Source: an uncultured Lachnospiraceae bacterium (GTDB lineage: Bacteria; Bacillota; Clostridia; Lachnospirales; Lachnospiraceae). Taken from it: a stretch of 64,000 nucleotides of DNA. Shown here one piece after another: positions 33,311 through 42,506 of the stretch. Each line of letters starts with the position of its first letter. Within the stretch, counting starts at the first letter, position 1. The stretch lies in contig CAKRJY010000007.1 in NCBI GenBank assembly GCA_934352055.1, forward strand, positions 1-64,000. Direction: 5' to 3'. The translations under genes and the position numbers were made by a program. The notes beneath the pieces were generated by a model. It was not told the origin of the DNA. It saw nothing but the letters and a program-made list of their open reading frames with translations, and did not search any database.

Positions 33311-35812
33311 CTAAGATACAACTCCCTTAATTCTTTCAACGATCGTCCCATTTTTTTCTAAAACCAACCAGGTAAGTACCGGAACCATAGTACAAACCAG
33401 TACACTGATTCCCACTGCAAATAAAAGTGGAAGTATTGGTACTGCAAACGCAATATTATGATAATTCATTGATTCATAAAGAAGATACGTTACTCCCATT
33501 CCTACCGTCAGCGTAACAAACCATGCGCCACCTGCATAGAGCATCCCTTCCCTGACTAACATGCCAAGGAGCTGCTTTCTGGTCATCCCGATACTTTCCA
33601 TAACAGAAAGCTCTGTCATACGGTTCTGCACATTTACCACAAATGTATTCATATAGTTCATAATTCCGATAAAAGCCAGAATCAGGACAATTCCCATTCC
33701 CACCTGCGGCATATTACCCTGTGCTTTTTCAATCTCATCTGCCTCTTCGATTTTGGATTCCCACGAGAAATCTTTCGCATTCTTATTTTTCTCTATCAAT
33801 GCTACAATTTCATTCTCCGTTTCTCTATCGTATTCTTTTTGGTATTCTATGCCGGTCTTTAACGTAATTGGATCATTCGCGAATTTCTGCACCACCTGAT
33901 CACTCGTTATAATTGTCGGTGGATATCCAAGAAGTGCCGTATAATAATTCTCATCCGTAACTCCTTCTATAATAAAAGTTTTTGTCGTTTGTTGATTCTC
34001 ATACAAAGCACACGTCACACTCTTGCCTATGATGTCAGCATCTGCGAAATCCAAACCATTCCGGTAAATAATACATGCTTTTCCGGAAAGAAAATCCTCC
34101 TTCTTTACCGGATGCTCCAAACTATTATTTAAGGAATCAAATTCTTTTTCATCAATTCCAATCAGAGATGTTCCAAAATTTTGTGGATGCTTCTGATATT
34201 CCTCCTTTTCGTTACTATACGGAATGTTCATCCACTTTGCATAAAATTCATTCATCCACATATCGGCAAAATCTGATTCCCATGGGACTGTTATTTCTGC
34301 AAATAACATGGAATGAACTTCAGAAATTCCTTCTTTTTCCATGATGGCATGCACAAGAGATTCATCCAAAATATTTTTTCTATCTTCCGCTTTTTCTTTA
34401 TACGCCGTGTCATTTGTGATGACCATATCCGCATCCGCAGCATTTGATACGATCGTTCTTGCCGCCTGACTGTCGAACATCGTCACAATACAAAGGAATA
34501 CAGACAAACTGACTGCAAGAGACAACAGTACCACTGCCGTTCTTTTCTTATCCTTTGTAAGCTGCTCCATGGAAAGTCTTGCGATTACTTTCTTCCTTCC
34601 CACTTTTCTTTCTTTTATGGTTTTATAAGTCGGACGATAGCCAAGCGCTTCTATTGGTGAAATATTTTCTGCCATTTTTGTTGGCTTTTGATTGGCAAGA
34701 AATATGGTAACCCCAACCAATACGATGGTTGCCACCAAAACTGCCGGATGAAAGCGAATCATCTCTGATCCAACATAATCACTGTTGATTCCAAGTGATT
34801 TTACTACAATTGGAATCAGAAAAAAGGATACCAATCCGCCTGACAGACATCCAAACACTGTCCCCGCTGTTCCTATCAGAAGCATCTGTTCCTTCATCAT
34901 TCTTCTTATCTGCTTTTCCGTCATTCCGACCGTCTGAAGTAATCCATAATAACGAACTTTTCCCGTCACAGAAAGATACATAATATTATAAATAAGCAGA
35001 TACGCACATAAACAGGTCACTGCGATCAAGCCAATAAGACCTGCCAAGATCTGAACCGATGCACCAAGATCTACCATAAAATAGATATTCTGCTGCTTGC
35101 CCAGATCCATACTTTCAATAAAAGCATCCTGCTCTGCTTTTGTCATGATTTTCTGCTTAAAATCCATAAAGTAACGACCTGAGGCAGCCTGGGAAAGCTT
35201 CCAGCCGGATTGATCATAGAATTCCTTTGAAACAAAGAACTGTTTCTTTGGTCCATATCCATCCCAGATTCCACAGATTCGAAAAGTTCCTGTAAAGATT
35301 CCCTTATATGTTCCATAAGACATCGTAAGAGTGTCCCCTACATCCAGACCTTCATAGCCGCATTCTTTTAAGGCGGATTTTGTTACCATGATCTCATCCA
35401 AAGCTGTCGGATATCTTCCTTTCAGTTTTTCTCTGGCCGGCTCCATCATTTGTGTCCAATATCCATCATCTGCCCAGATCAATCCCACATTAGGTGTGGC
35501 ATCCCGATCTGTTTTTTCTACCCATCCACACACTCCGGCAGTACCTGTCAGAGCAATATCCGGATTGTTCTCACACATTTTTTTCTGTTCGTCCGTCACG
35601 CCGTACATAATTGCATCAAATGCCGCTCCTGACATACGCATATTCTGGATTTTCTGAAGTCTGAAATAAGAATCTCCAACAGTGAATATGGTGAATACTA
35701 AAAAGGAAGAAAAAAGAACCGCCAAAAACAACGTAATCGTCTTTCTTCTGTTTATTTTCAAAGCATTCCACGCCATTCTTTTGATTACTTTCTGATTCGT
35801 ATTTTTAAGCAT
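33311..35812 (-). CDS. FtsX/MacB-type ABC transporter permease
   Basis: 833 residues: a first membrane span (TLFLAVLFSSFLVFTIF), a large extracellular domain, a three-span FtsX domain around 255-385 (SVTGKVRYYGLLQTVGMTEK), a fourth span and second extracellular domain, and a final FtsX domain (MTELSVMESIGMTRKQLLGM). This is the layout of the transporters paired with Bce/Vex-type two-component systems, which export or sense antimicrobial peptides. ATG at 35812 is preferred to the GTG three codons upstream, which touches the ribosome site. Overlaps the ATPase gene by 8 bp. Confidence 0.88.
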   Translation of the reverse strand: MLKNTNQKVIKRMAWNALKINRRKTITLFLAVLFSSFLVFTIFTVGDSYFRLQKIQNMRMSGAAFDAIMYGVTDEQKKMCENNPDIALTGTAGVCGWVEKTDRDATPNVGLIWADDGYWTQMMEPAREKLKGRYPTALDEIMVTKSALKECGYEGLDVGDTLTMSYGTYKGIFTGTFRICGIWDGYGPKKQFFVSKEFYDQSGWKLSQAASGRYFMDFKQKIMTKAEQDAFIESMDLGKQQNIYFMVDLGASVQILAGLIGLIAVTCLCAYLLIYNIMYLSVTGKVRYYGLLQTVGMTEKQIRRMMKEQMLLIGTAGTVFGCLSGGLVSFFLIPIVVKSLGINSDYVGSEMIRFHPAVLVATIVLVGVTIFLANQKPTKMAENISPIEALGYRPTYKTIKERKVGRKKVIARLSMEQLTKDKKRTAVVLLSLAVSLSVFLCIVTMFDSQAARTIVSNAADADMVITNDTAYKEKAEDRKNILDESLVHAIMEKEGISEVHSMLFAEITVPWESDFADMWMNEFYAKWMNIPYSNEKEEYQKHPQNFGTSLIGIDEKEFDSLNNSLEHPVKKEDFLSGKACIIYRNGLDFADADIIGKSVTCALYENQQTTKTFIIEGVTDENYYTALLGYPPTIITSDQVVQKFANDPITLKTGIEYQKEYDRETENEIVALIEKNKNAKDFSWESKIEEADEIEKAQGNMPQVGMGIVLILAFIGIMNYMNTFVVNVQNRMTELSVMESIGMTRKQLLGMLVREGMLYAGGAWFVTLTVGMGVTYLLYESMNYHNIAFAVPILPLLFAVGISVLVCTMVPVLTWLVLEKNGTIVERIKGVVS

Positions 35813-36506
35813 AGGAGTCACTTCCCTTCTGGGTATCTCCTACAATCTTTCCATCTTCAATATGGATAATACGATCCGCAAGCTGCGCAATATCTCTATC
35901 ATGCGTAATCAGTATGAGCGTCTGGCTAAACTGTTTTGCTGCCATTTTTAAAAGTCCTAACACATCATGACTGGAAACAGAATCCAGATTTCCCGTCGGC
36001 TCATCCGCCAGAATAATGGATGGCTTCGCTGCAAGCGCTCTGGCAATCGCAGCTCTCTGCTGCTGTCCGCCAGATAAGGTTCCGGGAAAAGCATCCTTCT
36101 TTTCTGTCAGTCCTAACAGTTCCAATATCCCATCTACATATTCCACATCGACTTTTCTTCCATCCAATTCGACTGGAAGAATGACATTCTCATACACATT
36201 AAGATCTGGGACAAGATTATAATTTTGGAAAATAAATCCAATCTTTCTTCTACGAAATATAGCAAGCTGTTCTTTTTTCAGTCCCGAAAGGCACTTTCCC
36301 TCTACCAACACTTCCCCTTCCGTCGGGGTATCCAATCCCCCTAGCATATGTAAAAGCGTACTTTTTCCAGATCCGCTTTTCCCGATAATGGCAACAAATT
36401 CCTGATCCTTCACACAAAATTCTATGCCATCCAACGCCCTTACCGTATTTTCACCCATCTGATAATATTTTTTTAGGTTTCTTGTCTCTACAATGTTTTC
36501 TTTCAC
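35805..36506 (-). CDS. ABC transporter ATP-binding protein (MacB/LolD type)
   Basis: 233 residues: Walker A GKSGSGKST near 40, Q-loop FIFQNYNLVPDLNVYENV, signature LSGGQQQRAAIARAL, Walker B ILADEPTGNLD, H-loop LITHD. The partner of the FtsX-type permease whose gene overlaps it. Downstream of the sensor kinase gene, separated by about 100 bp, so it may have its own promoter controlled by the response regulator. Confidence 0.93.
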   Translation of the reverse strand: MKENIVETRNLKKYYQMGENTVRALDGIEFCVKDQEFVAIIGKSGSGKSTLLHMLGGLDTPTEGEVLVEGKCLSGLKKEQLAIFRRRKIGFIFQNYNLVPDLNVYENVILPVELDGRKVDVEYVDGILELLGLTEKKDAFPGTLSGGQQQRAAIARALAAKPSIILADEPTGNLDSVSSHDVLGLLKMAAKQFSQTLILITHDRDIAQLADRIIHIEDGKIVGDTQKGSDSYA

Positions 36507-36612
36507 TGGTTTGCCTCCTCTTTTTGATATTCAATAGAATATCGCTTAATAATCACAAACCTATCTCATTTTTTAATTATCACAAGATTGTAACAATCCT
36601 CTATCAGCTATG

Positions 36613-37542
36613 TTATGCTTCGTTCACTGGAAAATACAGCCGAAAACTTGCTCCTCTTCCCACTTCAGACTGTACTTCTATGTATCCTTTCTGAAGCTCC
36701 ATAATGGTTCTTGCCAGATATAGTCCGATCCCAACCCCTGGTTTGTCATGAACTTCCGGTTCACGATAAAATCTTGTAAAAATCTCTGCCTGTCTCTCCG
36801 GCGCAATTCCTTTTCCAGTATCAGAAATGCTAAGCTTAACAAATAGTTCCTGTCTCTCTGCCTGAATATGAATTTTTCCACCAGGCTCAGTATATTTAAG
36901 CGCATTATCCAGGACATTATAAATTGCTTCCTCTGTCCATTTGCTGTCATGACGGATAATCATCTCTTCTTCACAATCCACATACAAAGCAATCTCCTTT
37001 TGTATCGCCTCAGGAACCACACTGGCAACGGCGTGACGAATCGTTTCGTATAGGTTTTGATCTTCCTTGCGTATCTGCAGAATTCCCGTTTCAATTCTTG
37101 ACATTTTCACCATGCTCTGCATCAAAAAATCTATTTTTTCCATCTGCCCTTGGATTTTCCCCAAAAATTCCTGACCGCTTTGTGAAAGTTCCTCGTCCCC
37201 AAGTAGTTCCAAATATAGTTTTATATTGGCAACAGGAGTCCTGGTTTGATGGGATATATCAGAAATCAATCCCTTTACTCTTTCTTTCTCACGTTCACTT
37301 TCTTCTTCCTTTTTTTGAAATACATTCCCGGCTTTTGCTAATTGTGTTCCGGTTCTTCCCCAGAGGCTATCCTCCAATTCACCGTCTATCGTCCATTCTT
37401 TCTCTGTTACGATAGCATCCAAAGTAGCTTCCACTTTTTCAGCAAACAGCCTTACTTCCTTTTTTGTGCGGTAGTTTTTCCATAACAATACCAATACTAC
37501 TGCAAATAAAATGATAATCATGATACACATCCGCCAATCCAT
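36613..37542 (-). CDS. Sensor histidine kinase
   Basis: 309 residues. One membrane span at the extreme N-terminus (CIMIIILFAVVLVLLW) and almost no sensory extracellular part, as in intramembrane-sensing kinases that read the state of a neighbouring ABC transporter. Phospho-acceptor His in LISDISHQTRTPVANIK; N box DNALKYT; G boxes DTGKGI and GVGIGLYLA. The gene begins inside the last codons of the response regulator (25-bp overlap). Confidence 0.92.
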   Translation of the reverse strand: MDWRMCIMIIILFAVVLVLLWKNYRTKKEVRLFAEKVEATLDAIVTEKEWTIDGELEDSLWGRTGTQLAKAGNVFQKKEEESEREKERVKGLISDISHQTRTPVANIKLYLELLGDEELSQSGQEFLGKIQGQMEKIDFLMQSMVKMSRIETGILQIRKEDQNLYETIRHAVASVVPEAIQKEIALYVDCEEEMIIRHDSKWTEEAIYNVLDNALKYTEPGGKIHIQAERQELFVKLSISDTGKGIAPERQAEIFTRFYREPEVHDKPGVGIGLYLARTIMELQKGYIEVQSEVGRGASFRLYFPVNEA

Positions 37543-38198
37543 TGATATCCCATCCCATATACATTTGAAATATACCTGTGATCCTTATCTTCAATCTTTC
37601 CTCTCAGGCGATTCACATTTACTGCCAGTGCATGTTTGTCCACAAACTGCCCTCCACTGTCCCACAAGCGATCCAATAACAGATCATATGTCAAAAGCTG
37701 TCCCTGGTTCATAAGAAATTGACGAAGCAGTCGGCATTCTGTCGGTGTAACAGGGCAGTCCTGACCTCTTACCATCACCCGTGCATTGTCCAAATCTATA
37801 TATAAATACTCATCTGCAAACGTCAAACGCTTGATGGGAACAGTTCTTTTTAAAATAACTTCAATTTTTCTAAGTAAAATCTTCATGGAAAATGGTTTTG
37901 TCACGTAATCTTCTGCTCCGGATTCATATCCCGTCAGTACATCTTCCTCCATATCTCTGGCTGTCAAATAAAGCACCGGCACTTCTTTTTTGTTCTTTAC
38001 CCACTGGCAAAAAGTAAAGCCCTCACCATCTGGCAGATTCACATCCAAAAGAACCATATCTATCTGCTTCTCCATAAAAATCTGTTTTCCTTTTTCTATA
38101 AAAGCCTCACCATAAACTCCATATCCTGCCTTTTTTAAAGAATAACAGATTGCTTGATTCAGATCATAATCATCTTCAAGAACTAATATATGCTGCAT
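37518..38198 (-). CDS. OmpR-family response regulator
   Basis: 226 residues: receiver domain with acidic pocket LEDDYD, phospho-Asp in MVLLDVNLPDGEG, and the conserved Lys in VTKPFS; then a winged-helix domain (VTPTECRLLRQFLMNQGQ, GYQWIG end). The start ATG at 38198 follows GGAGGGAAATAGAT; the frame is open further upstream without initiation signals. It heads the regulator-kinase-ATPase-permease operon. Confidence 0.93.
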   Translation of the reverse strand: MQHILVLEDDYDLNQAICYSLKKAGYGVYGEAFIEKGKQIFMEKQIDMVLLDVNLPDGEGFTFCQWVKNKKEVPVLYLTARDMEEDVLTGYESGAEDYVTKPFSMKILLRKIEVILKRTVPIKRLTFADEYLYIDLDNARVMVRGQDCPVTPTECRLLRQFLMNQGQLLTYDLLLDRLWDSGGQFVDKHALAVNVNRLRGKIEDKDHRYISNVYGMGYQWIGGCVS

Positions 38199-38372
38199 AT
38201 CTATTTCCCTCCGACACATATTTTCAAAAGGATCTCCTATATCCGTAATGATATTTTCTATATTGTACCACAGACCTTTCCTGAGTATAGAAAAACACAA
38301 AAAATCTCGATTCTGTGATTATTCCATTCGCAAAAGAATCGTTCTCCTCATGAAAATATGAATGAAAGGAAT

Positions 38373-38406
38373 AAAAAAACACCCCAGAATCGAAATTCTG
38401 AGGTGT
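38373..38406 (-). terminator. Displaced native terminator of the rplM-rpsI operon
   Basis: ACACCCCAGAAT (38379-38390) pairs with ATTCTGAGGTGT (38395-38406) with one mismatch and is followed on the minus strand by seven T. There is no gene immediately upstream except the inserted element. If the element is removed at its 12-bp repeats, this hairpin falls about 40 bp beyond the rpsI stop codon. The remaining spacer to 38198 holds only the promoter region of the response regulator gene. Confidence 0.75.
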
Positions 38407-38446
38407 AGTAAATCGTATTGAAATGTGTTCCAAGATATAATAAAAT

Positions 38447-38458
38447 ATTATCTCTTTG
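38447..38458. other. Left attachment site of the element (12-bp repeat)
   Basis: ATTATCTCTTTG, identical to 46614-46625. To its left lies the displaced rpsI terminator; to its right the element. Confidence 0.75.
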
Positions 38459-38593
38459 TTAACGTTTTGATATCCTGAAAAGCTCATAAATAAGGGATTT
38501 GTGTATGACAGTGTTGCATATGTGTTGTATGCGGTTGGCCGCCCACACATTCCCAGGACTACTCATTACTTTAACAAAGAAAGGACTAATACT

Positions 38594-38833
38594 ATGAAAA
38601 TACATTTTGCTTACTATAACCAATACAAGAACGGAATCGATATTGCTTTTGCTGATAATACACTTCTATTCTTATCCTGTGCTGAAGCTGAAAAGAATCT
38701 CCATACTATACCTAACTCTCAAAGGCTTATTGATAACCTTGCGATTGATAATCCACTTATGTATGCTGCACTCGTTCTTGATTGTGAATTGCAGACTTGG
38801 GCTGATGCTATGGATGAGGATTGGAGTCCGTAA
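38594..38833 (+). CDS. Small DUF6061-like protein of mobile elements
   Basis: 79 residues starting MKIHFAYYNQYKNGIDIAFA, with NTLLFLSCAEAEKNL and an acidic end DAMDEDWSP. ATG follows AAAGAAAGGAC. I recognise it as the kind of short protein of unknown function often carried by Firmicute integrative elements (DUF6061). It is the first gene inside the left end and the only one there on the plus strand, converging with the defence operon. No function can be given. Confidence 0.65.
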   Translation: MKIHFAYYNQYKNGIDIAFADNTLLFLSCAEAEKNLHTIPNSQRLIDNLAIDNPLMYAALVLDCELQTWADAMDEDWSP

Positions 38834-38849
38834 TACAATTTTCTATCCA

Positions 38850-40415
38850 TTAATTTTTATATGTGGTATTACAATACAAATGTGTTATTTGACCATTTTC
38901 AACAGCATTCGTTCCTCCATCTTGCTTTCGCTGAATATGATCAACCGATACTGAATTACTACAAATGTAGCCGCCACAAATAGGACATCTTGGTAAAGAT
39001 TCAACAAATGTTTCCATCTTAATTTGCTGTTTCTTACCACGTGAAAAATTACTTTTAACTGCTACTGTCTCATTGTCCACAATTTCCGTTTGCAAATATT
39101 TAAACTTATCATTCTTTTTTATTTCTTCTACGATAGCCTCATTGCTGTATGTAGGATTTTCTAGAATAATCTCCATTAATAATACATAATAATCTTTAAT
39201 AGATACATATGCACGTTTGCTTTGCCTATCTTTTCTTATTATTTGTTGGACCAAGAAATTATATTGGTATATTACACTCTCGAACCTAGATCTCACTTGA
39301 ATATAATTATCAATTTTCTTTTTTTCTATTAATTCCTTAGCAAACATTAAAAATCCATAATATGATCCTATTTTATGTTTTCCAATTCCTGAATAAAAAT
39401 ACACAAATGGATGCACCCCCAATGAAAATTGCTCTTTAGAATTAATATATTGTAAAATTCTTAAAGTCTTCCTAAGGTATGTAATAACCTCATTAGCATC
39501 CCCAACATTTGTTTTCGTCTTTCTATCCAGTCCATTGCAAATCCTAACAGTTTGCGTTACTACATCAAGTGTCAGAGATGAATTTAAAGGTCCACCAATT
39601 GGCAATGAATTTATATCATCCATGTTTATATTTCCAATACCAAACATTAACTGGTGAATTTTCTTTGATAATTCTACTATATGCTCTTGTTCAGTAATAC
39701 TATATGCAGACCAATATTTATATCCCTTTCCAGCACGCACAATAGCACGCGCTGCAATTGCATATGAATGTTCTCTATTTTTTATCAACTCCAACTCTGC
39801 TTCGCTTATTTTTGTTGCGGATTGATTTATTTTTAAGAAAGAGTCTTCCGCCTTTGCTGCATTACCATCCACCCATTGTAATTGTATTGCTAACGCACCT
39901 AGATTTTTTGCAATATCATTTTTCAAATCATTTTCTGTTGATATCCTATTTCTTGATATAGCTTCAATTTCTTTGAATGAACCAATTTTTTGATTCACTA
40001 ATTGTCTAGTCTTTTCCGCAGCTTTTCTTTGTTCATCCGATATATAATTCCCATAAAAACTAATTGAAATTGGTCCATCACCATAATCGTCATTTATCCA
40101 CGCACCAAGACTACTTAATCTGTGTGCACCATCTATAACAAATATATATCCACCTTGATTTCTCCACAAAATTATCGCTGGAACCAATTCATCATTTACA
40201 AAACTCTCTATCATAGAACAAACTTTTTCTGCATCCCACTCATTTGTTTCTCTTTGAAATATAGGTTTCCGTAATGCACTAAAAAAGAATGAATCATATT
40301 TTAAATCTTCGATAGAAAGAGTTTGTTTATTTCTTGTATTGCTACTACTTCCTGTAGACGATAAAATGTTAAAATCCTCTCTTGGTATTAATGCATCTAA
40401 TGTAATTGTTTGCAT
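38850..40415 (-). CDS. DUF262 plus HNH nuclease domain protein (GmrSD-like)
   Basis: 521 residues. DUF262 core at about 45-200 with PIFQRETNEWDAEKV and the signature VIDGAHRLSSLGAW. A helical middle follows. The C-terminal HNH nuclease has a zinc pair CPICGG and C in YCN, the catalytic SVDHIQRKQDGG and the closing N/H residues ENGQITHLYCN. In GmrSD the DUF262 part binds and hydrolyses nucleotide and an HNH part cuts modified DNA; here both are in one chain. Last gene of the restriction-modification operon, 89 bp after the methyltransferase, and AT-rich. Probably a second restriction layer or a regulator of the system (inference). Confidence 0.8.
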   Translation of the reverse strand: MQTITLDALIPREDFNILSSTGSSSNTRNKQTLSIEDLKYDSFFFSALRKPIFQRETNEWDAEKVCSMIESFVNDELVPAIILWRNQGGYIFVIDGAHRLSSLGAWINDDYGDGPISISFYGNYISDEQRKAAEKTRQLVNQKIGSFKEIEAISRNRISTENDLKNDIAKNLGALAIQLQWVDGNAAKAEDSFLKINQSATKISEAELELIKNREHSYAIAARAIVRAGKGYKYWSAYSITEQEHIVELSKKIHQLMFGIGNINMDDINSLPIGGPLNSSLTLDVVTQTVRICNGLDRKTKTNVGDANEVITYLRKTLRILQYINSKEQFSLGVHPFVYFYSGIGKHKIGSYYGFLMFAKELIEKKKIDNYIQVRSRFESVIYQYNFLVQQIIRKDRQSKRAYVSIKDYYVLLMEIILENPTYSNEAIVEEIKKNDKFKYLQTEIVDNETVAVKSNFSRGKKQQIKMETFVESLPRCPICGGYICSNSVSVDHIQRKQDGGTNAVENGQITHLYCNTTYKN

Positions 40416-40504
40416 TTATCTCTTGTCCTTCCTAACCCTATATAATAATCTTGTTTTACACAAATCCTCATGTGTCTTATTAATAAATATATATAATATT
40501 TTTT

Positions 40505-41719
40505 CTATAAAGCAAACGATTTCAATTGTTTATTATTTATATATTCATCTATCTGCATCTCATAGCTATCCATAATAATGACACCTTGTGGTATACGATT
40601 AAAATCAATAACATTTATATAATCTGTATGAGTTCTGATTAAAATCATATATTCACACTTCTTCGTTCTACTCGACTTGATCAATTTATTTATAGCCTCA
40701 TCCAATGTTTCTTCCTCTTTCTGAATTTTTACCGAAACGGGTTTTCCATCCAAGTACTCAGATAAAATCCCATCCATCCCACTATTTCTTTGAACAGGCA
40801 TAGCATTAATTGATTTCAATATTGCCAATTGATTTTCCGATAAATTTTGATATGCAGCTTTTCCTTTTTTTAATAAAAAAGAGTCTGTTTTTATCAATGT
40901 TTCTAATCGTTTTTCTGCTATTAAAACAGCATCACTCGAAATATCCATACCTAAATATTTTCTATTTAGTATTTTAGCTGCAACTAGCGTCGTTCCAGAC
41001 CCTGCAAACGGATCAACAACAATATCGCCTTCATCAGTTACAAGTTTTATTATTTGTTCAAGTAAAATAACTGGTTTTTGTGTTGGATATCCCACTCTCT
41101 CTTTTGCTTTTGGATTTAAATATGGTATTTCCCACACGTCAGATAATGGAACTCCCTTTTTGCTCTTTCCTATAACCACATTTCCATTTTCATCAGTCTT
41201 ATATTTCGCTTTTCCTTCTTTATCTCTTACTCGCTCTTGTAAAATCTGATCAATATTAGTAGTCTCTGAATATTCTGTGTAAATACGATTAAATTTGAAT
41301 CTATCTGTTTTACTATAAAATAAAATCACTTGATGATTATTCAACAATCCTTTTTTCGAGTTGGACCACCTTTTATATGTCCAAATAATTTCACTTTGAA
41401 AATTTTTCATTCCAAATATTTTATCTAATAATACCTTTAAGTAATGTGATGCATTTCTATCACAATGGACAAATATGCTCCCAGTATCTTTAAGTGTCCT
41501 TTTACATTCTGTAAGTCTTTCCTCCATAAACAAAAGATACTCTTCCATACTATTCCATTTATCCGAAAATGTTAATTCTGTTTTTGTTTCTTTCGAATAT
41601 AAACGTTGTACATCCTGTGTAAAAAAAGGTGGGTCTAAATATATTAAATCAACCTTATTATCTTCTATCCTCGTTAATCCATTAACACAATCATCACATA
41701 TAACCTTATTTATTTCCAT
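40505..41719 (-). CDS. DNA methyltransferase, beta class (N6-adenine or N4-cytosine)
   Basis: 404 residues. Motif IV DLIYLDPPF near residue 25 comes before motif I DPFAGSGTT near 240, the order of beta-class enzymes. RVGYPTQKPVILLEQII is the usual motif preceding motif I. The C-terminal 130 residues are not part of the catalytic core and may be the target-recognition or a partner domain. It protects host DNA at the site cut by the adjacent endonuclease. Start codon 5 bp after the endonuclease stop, so one transcript. AT-rich codon use. Confidence 0.88.
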   Translation of the reverse strand: MEINKVICDDCVNGLTRIEDNKVDLIYLDPPFFTQDVQRLYSKETKTELTFSDKWNSMEEYLLFMEERLTECKRTLKDTGSIFVHCDRNASHYLKVLLDKIFGMKNFQSEIIWTYKRWSNSKKGLLNNHQVILFYSKTDRFKFNRIYTEYSETTNIDQILQERVRDKEGKAKYKTDENGNVVIGKSKKGVPLSDVWEIPYLNPKAKERVGYPTQKPVILLEQIIKLVTDEGDIVVDPFAGSGTTLVAAKILNRKYLGMDISSDAVLIAEKRLETLIKTDSFLLKKGKAAYQNLSENQLAILKSINAMPVQRNSGMDGILSEYLDGKPVSVKIQKEEETLDEAINKLIKSSRTKKCEYMILIRTHTDYINVIDFNRIPQGVIIMDSYEMQIDEYINNKQLKSFAL

Positions 41720-41723
41720 ATAA

Positions 41724-42335
41724 TCATTCCTTCATTTTGTTAAAAAGTTCTTTTAAATTCACTCCAGTTTCCTGCATTAAGTAGTTCCATGCATCCTCTC
41801 CAGCATAGTATTCTCCACCAACATCTTTATAAAGTTGTTTTAATGTTGCCTGAATACGAATTGCCTGTTCTCTGTTTGGTTCGAAAAACATTATTCTAAT
41901 TGGTGTATATCCCGCATCCTTAATAACTTGTACTCTTTTATGTTCTTTCTTTATATGATCACCATCTGTTGTAGCATCTTTCCACTTAATCTCATAAGCT
42001 CTATCATCTACCAAACAATCAATTTCAACATGTTTAGGACTTTTATCTATAGTGTTTAACAATTTCACTTTTTCTTGTGCCTGTGGAAATGCCTGTTTAA
42101 GACAATTTATCGCCAATTCTTCTAGCATAGATCCAGCATATTTATAAAGGAATCGACCAACATTTTGTTGATAATCAATTTGGTAACCTTCTTCGCTCGT
42201 AAACCCCAGTGCATTATATATCATATAATGCTCATTATTGTCTTCTTCCATTTCCTTCTTTCTAATCTGAATCTTTTTTTGCAATTTTTCTCTATAACTC
42301 ATCACAATATTTAATAATCTTTCATCACTACTCAT
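41724..42335 (-). CDS. Type II restriction endonuclease, resembling the ApaLI family
   Basis: 203 residues from ATG 42335, which has a perfect AAAGGAGG nine bases upstream; the 18 codons of open frame before it contain that ribosome site. The PD-(D/E)xK core reads VEIDCLVDD then YEIKWKDATTDGDH, and the following KVIKDAGYTPIRIMFFEPN is, as I recall it, typical of ApaLI-like enzymes (site GTGCAC for the prototype). The pairing with a methyltransferase gene 5 bp downstream supports restriction. The actual site is not readable from sequence. Confidence 0.75.
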   Translation of the reverse strand: MSSDERLLNIVMSYREKLQKKIQIRKKEMEEDNNEHYMIYNALGFTSEEGYQIDYQQNVGRFLYKYAGSMLEELAINCLKQAFPQAQEKVKLLNTIDKSPKHVEIDCLVDDRAYEIKWKDATTDGDHIKKEHKRVQVIKDAGYTPIRIMFFEPNREQAIRIQATLKQLYKDVGGEYYAGEDAWNYLMQETGVNLKELFNKMKE

Positions 42336-42506
42336 AATCTTAAACCTCCTTTGTAATAAATACATTTCTTGGTCTGTTTCATTACGCATATATTTTATCT
42401 CATTATATCACATAAGAAGATTTTTTCACATATTTCAATTTTTTTACTTTATAATAACCTAGGTAAGATTATCATTGTGCTTGTATAAAAATATTCTCTT
42501 AATGTT

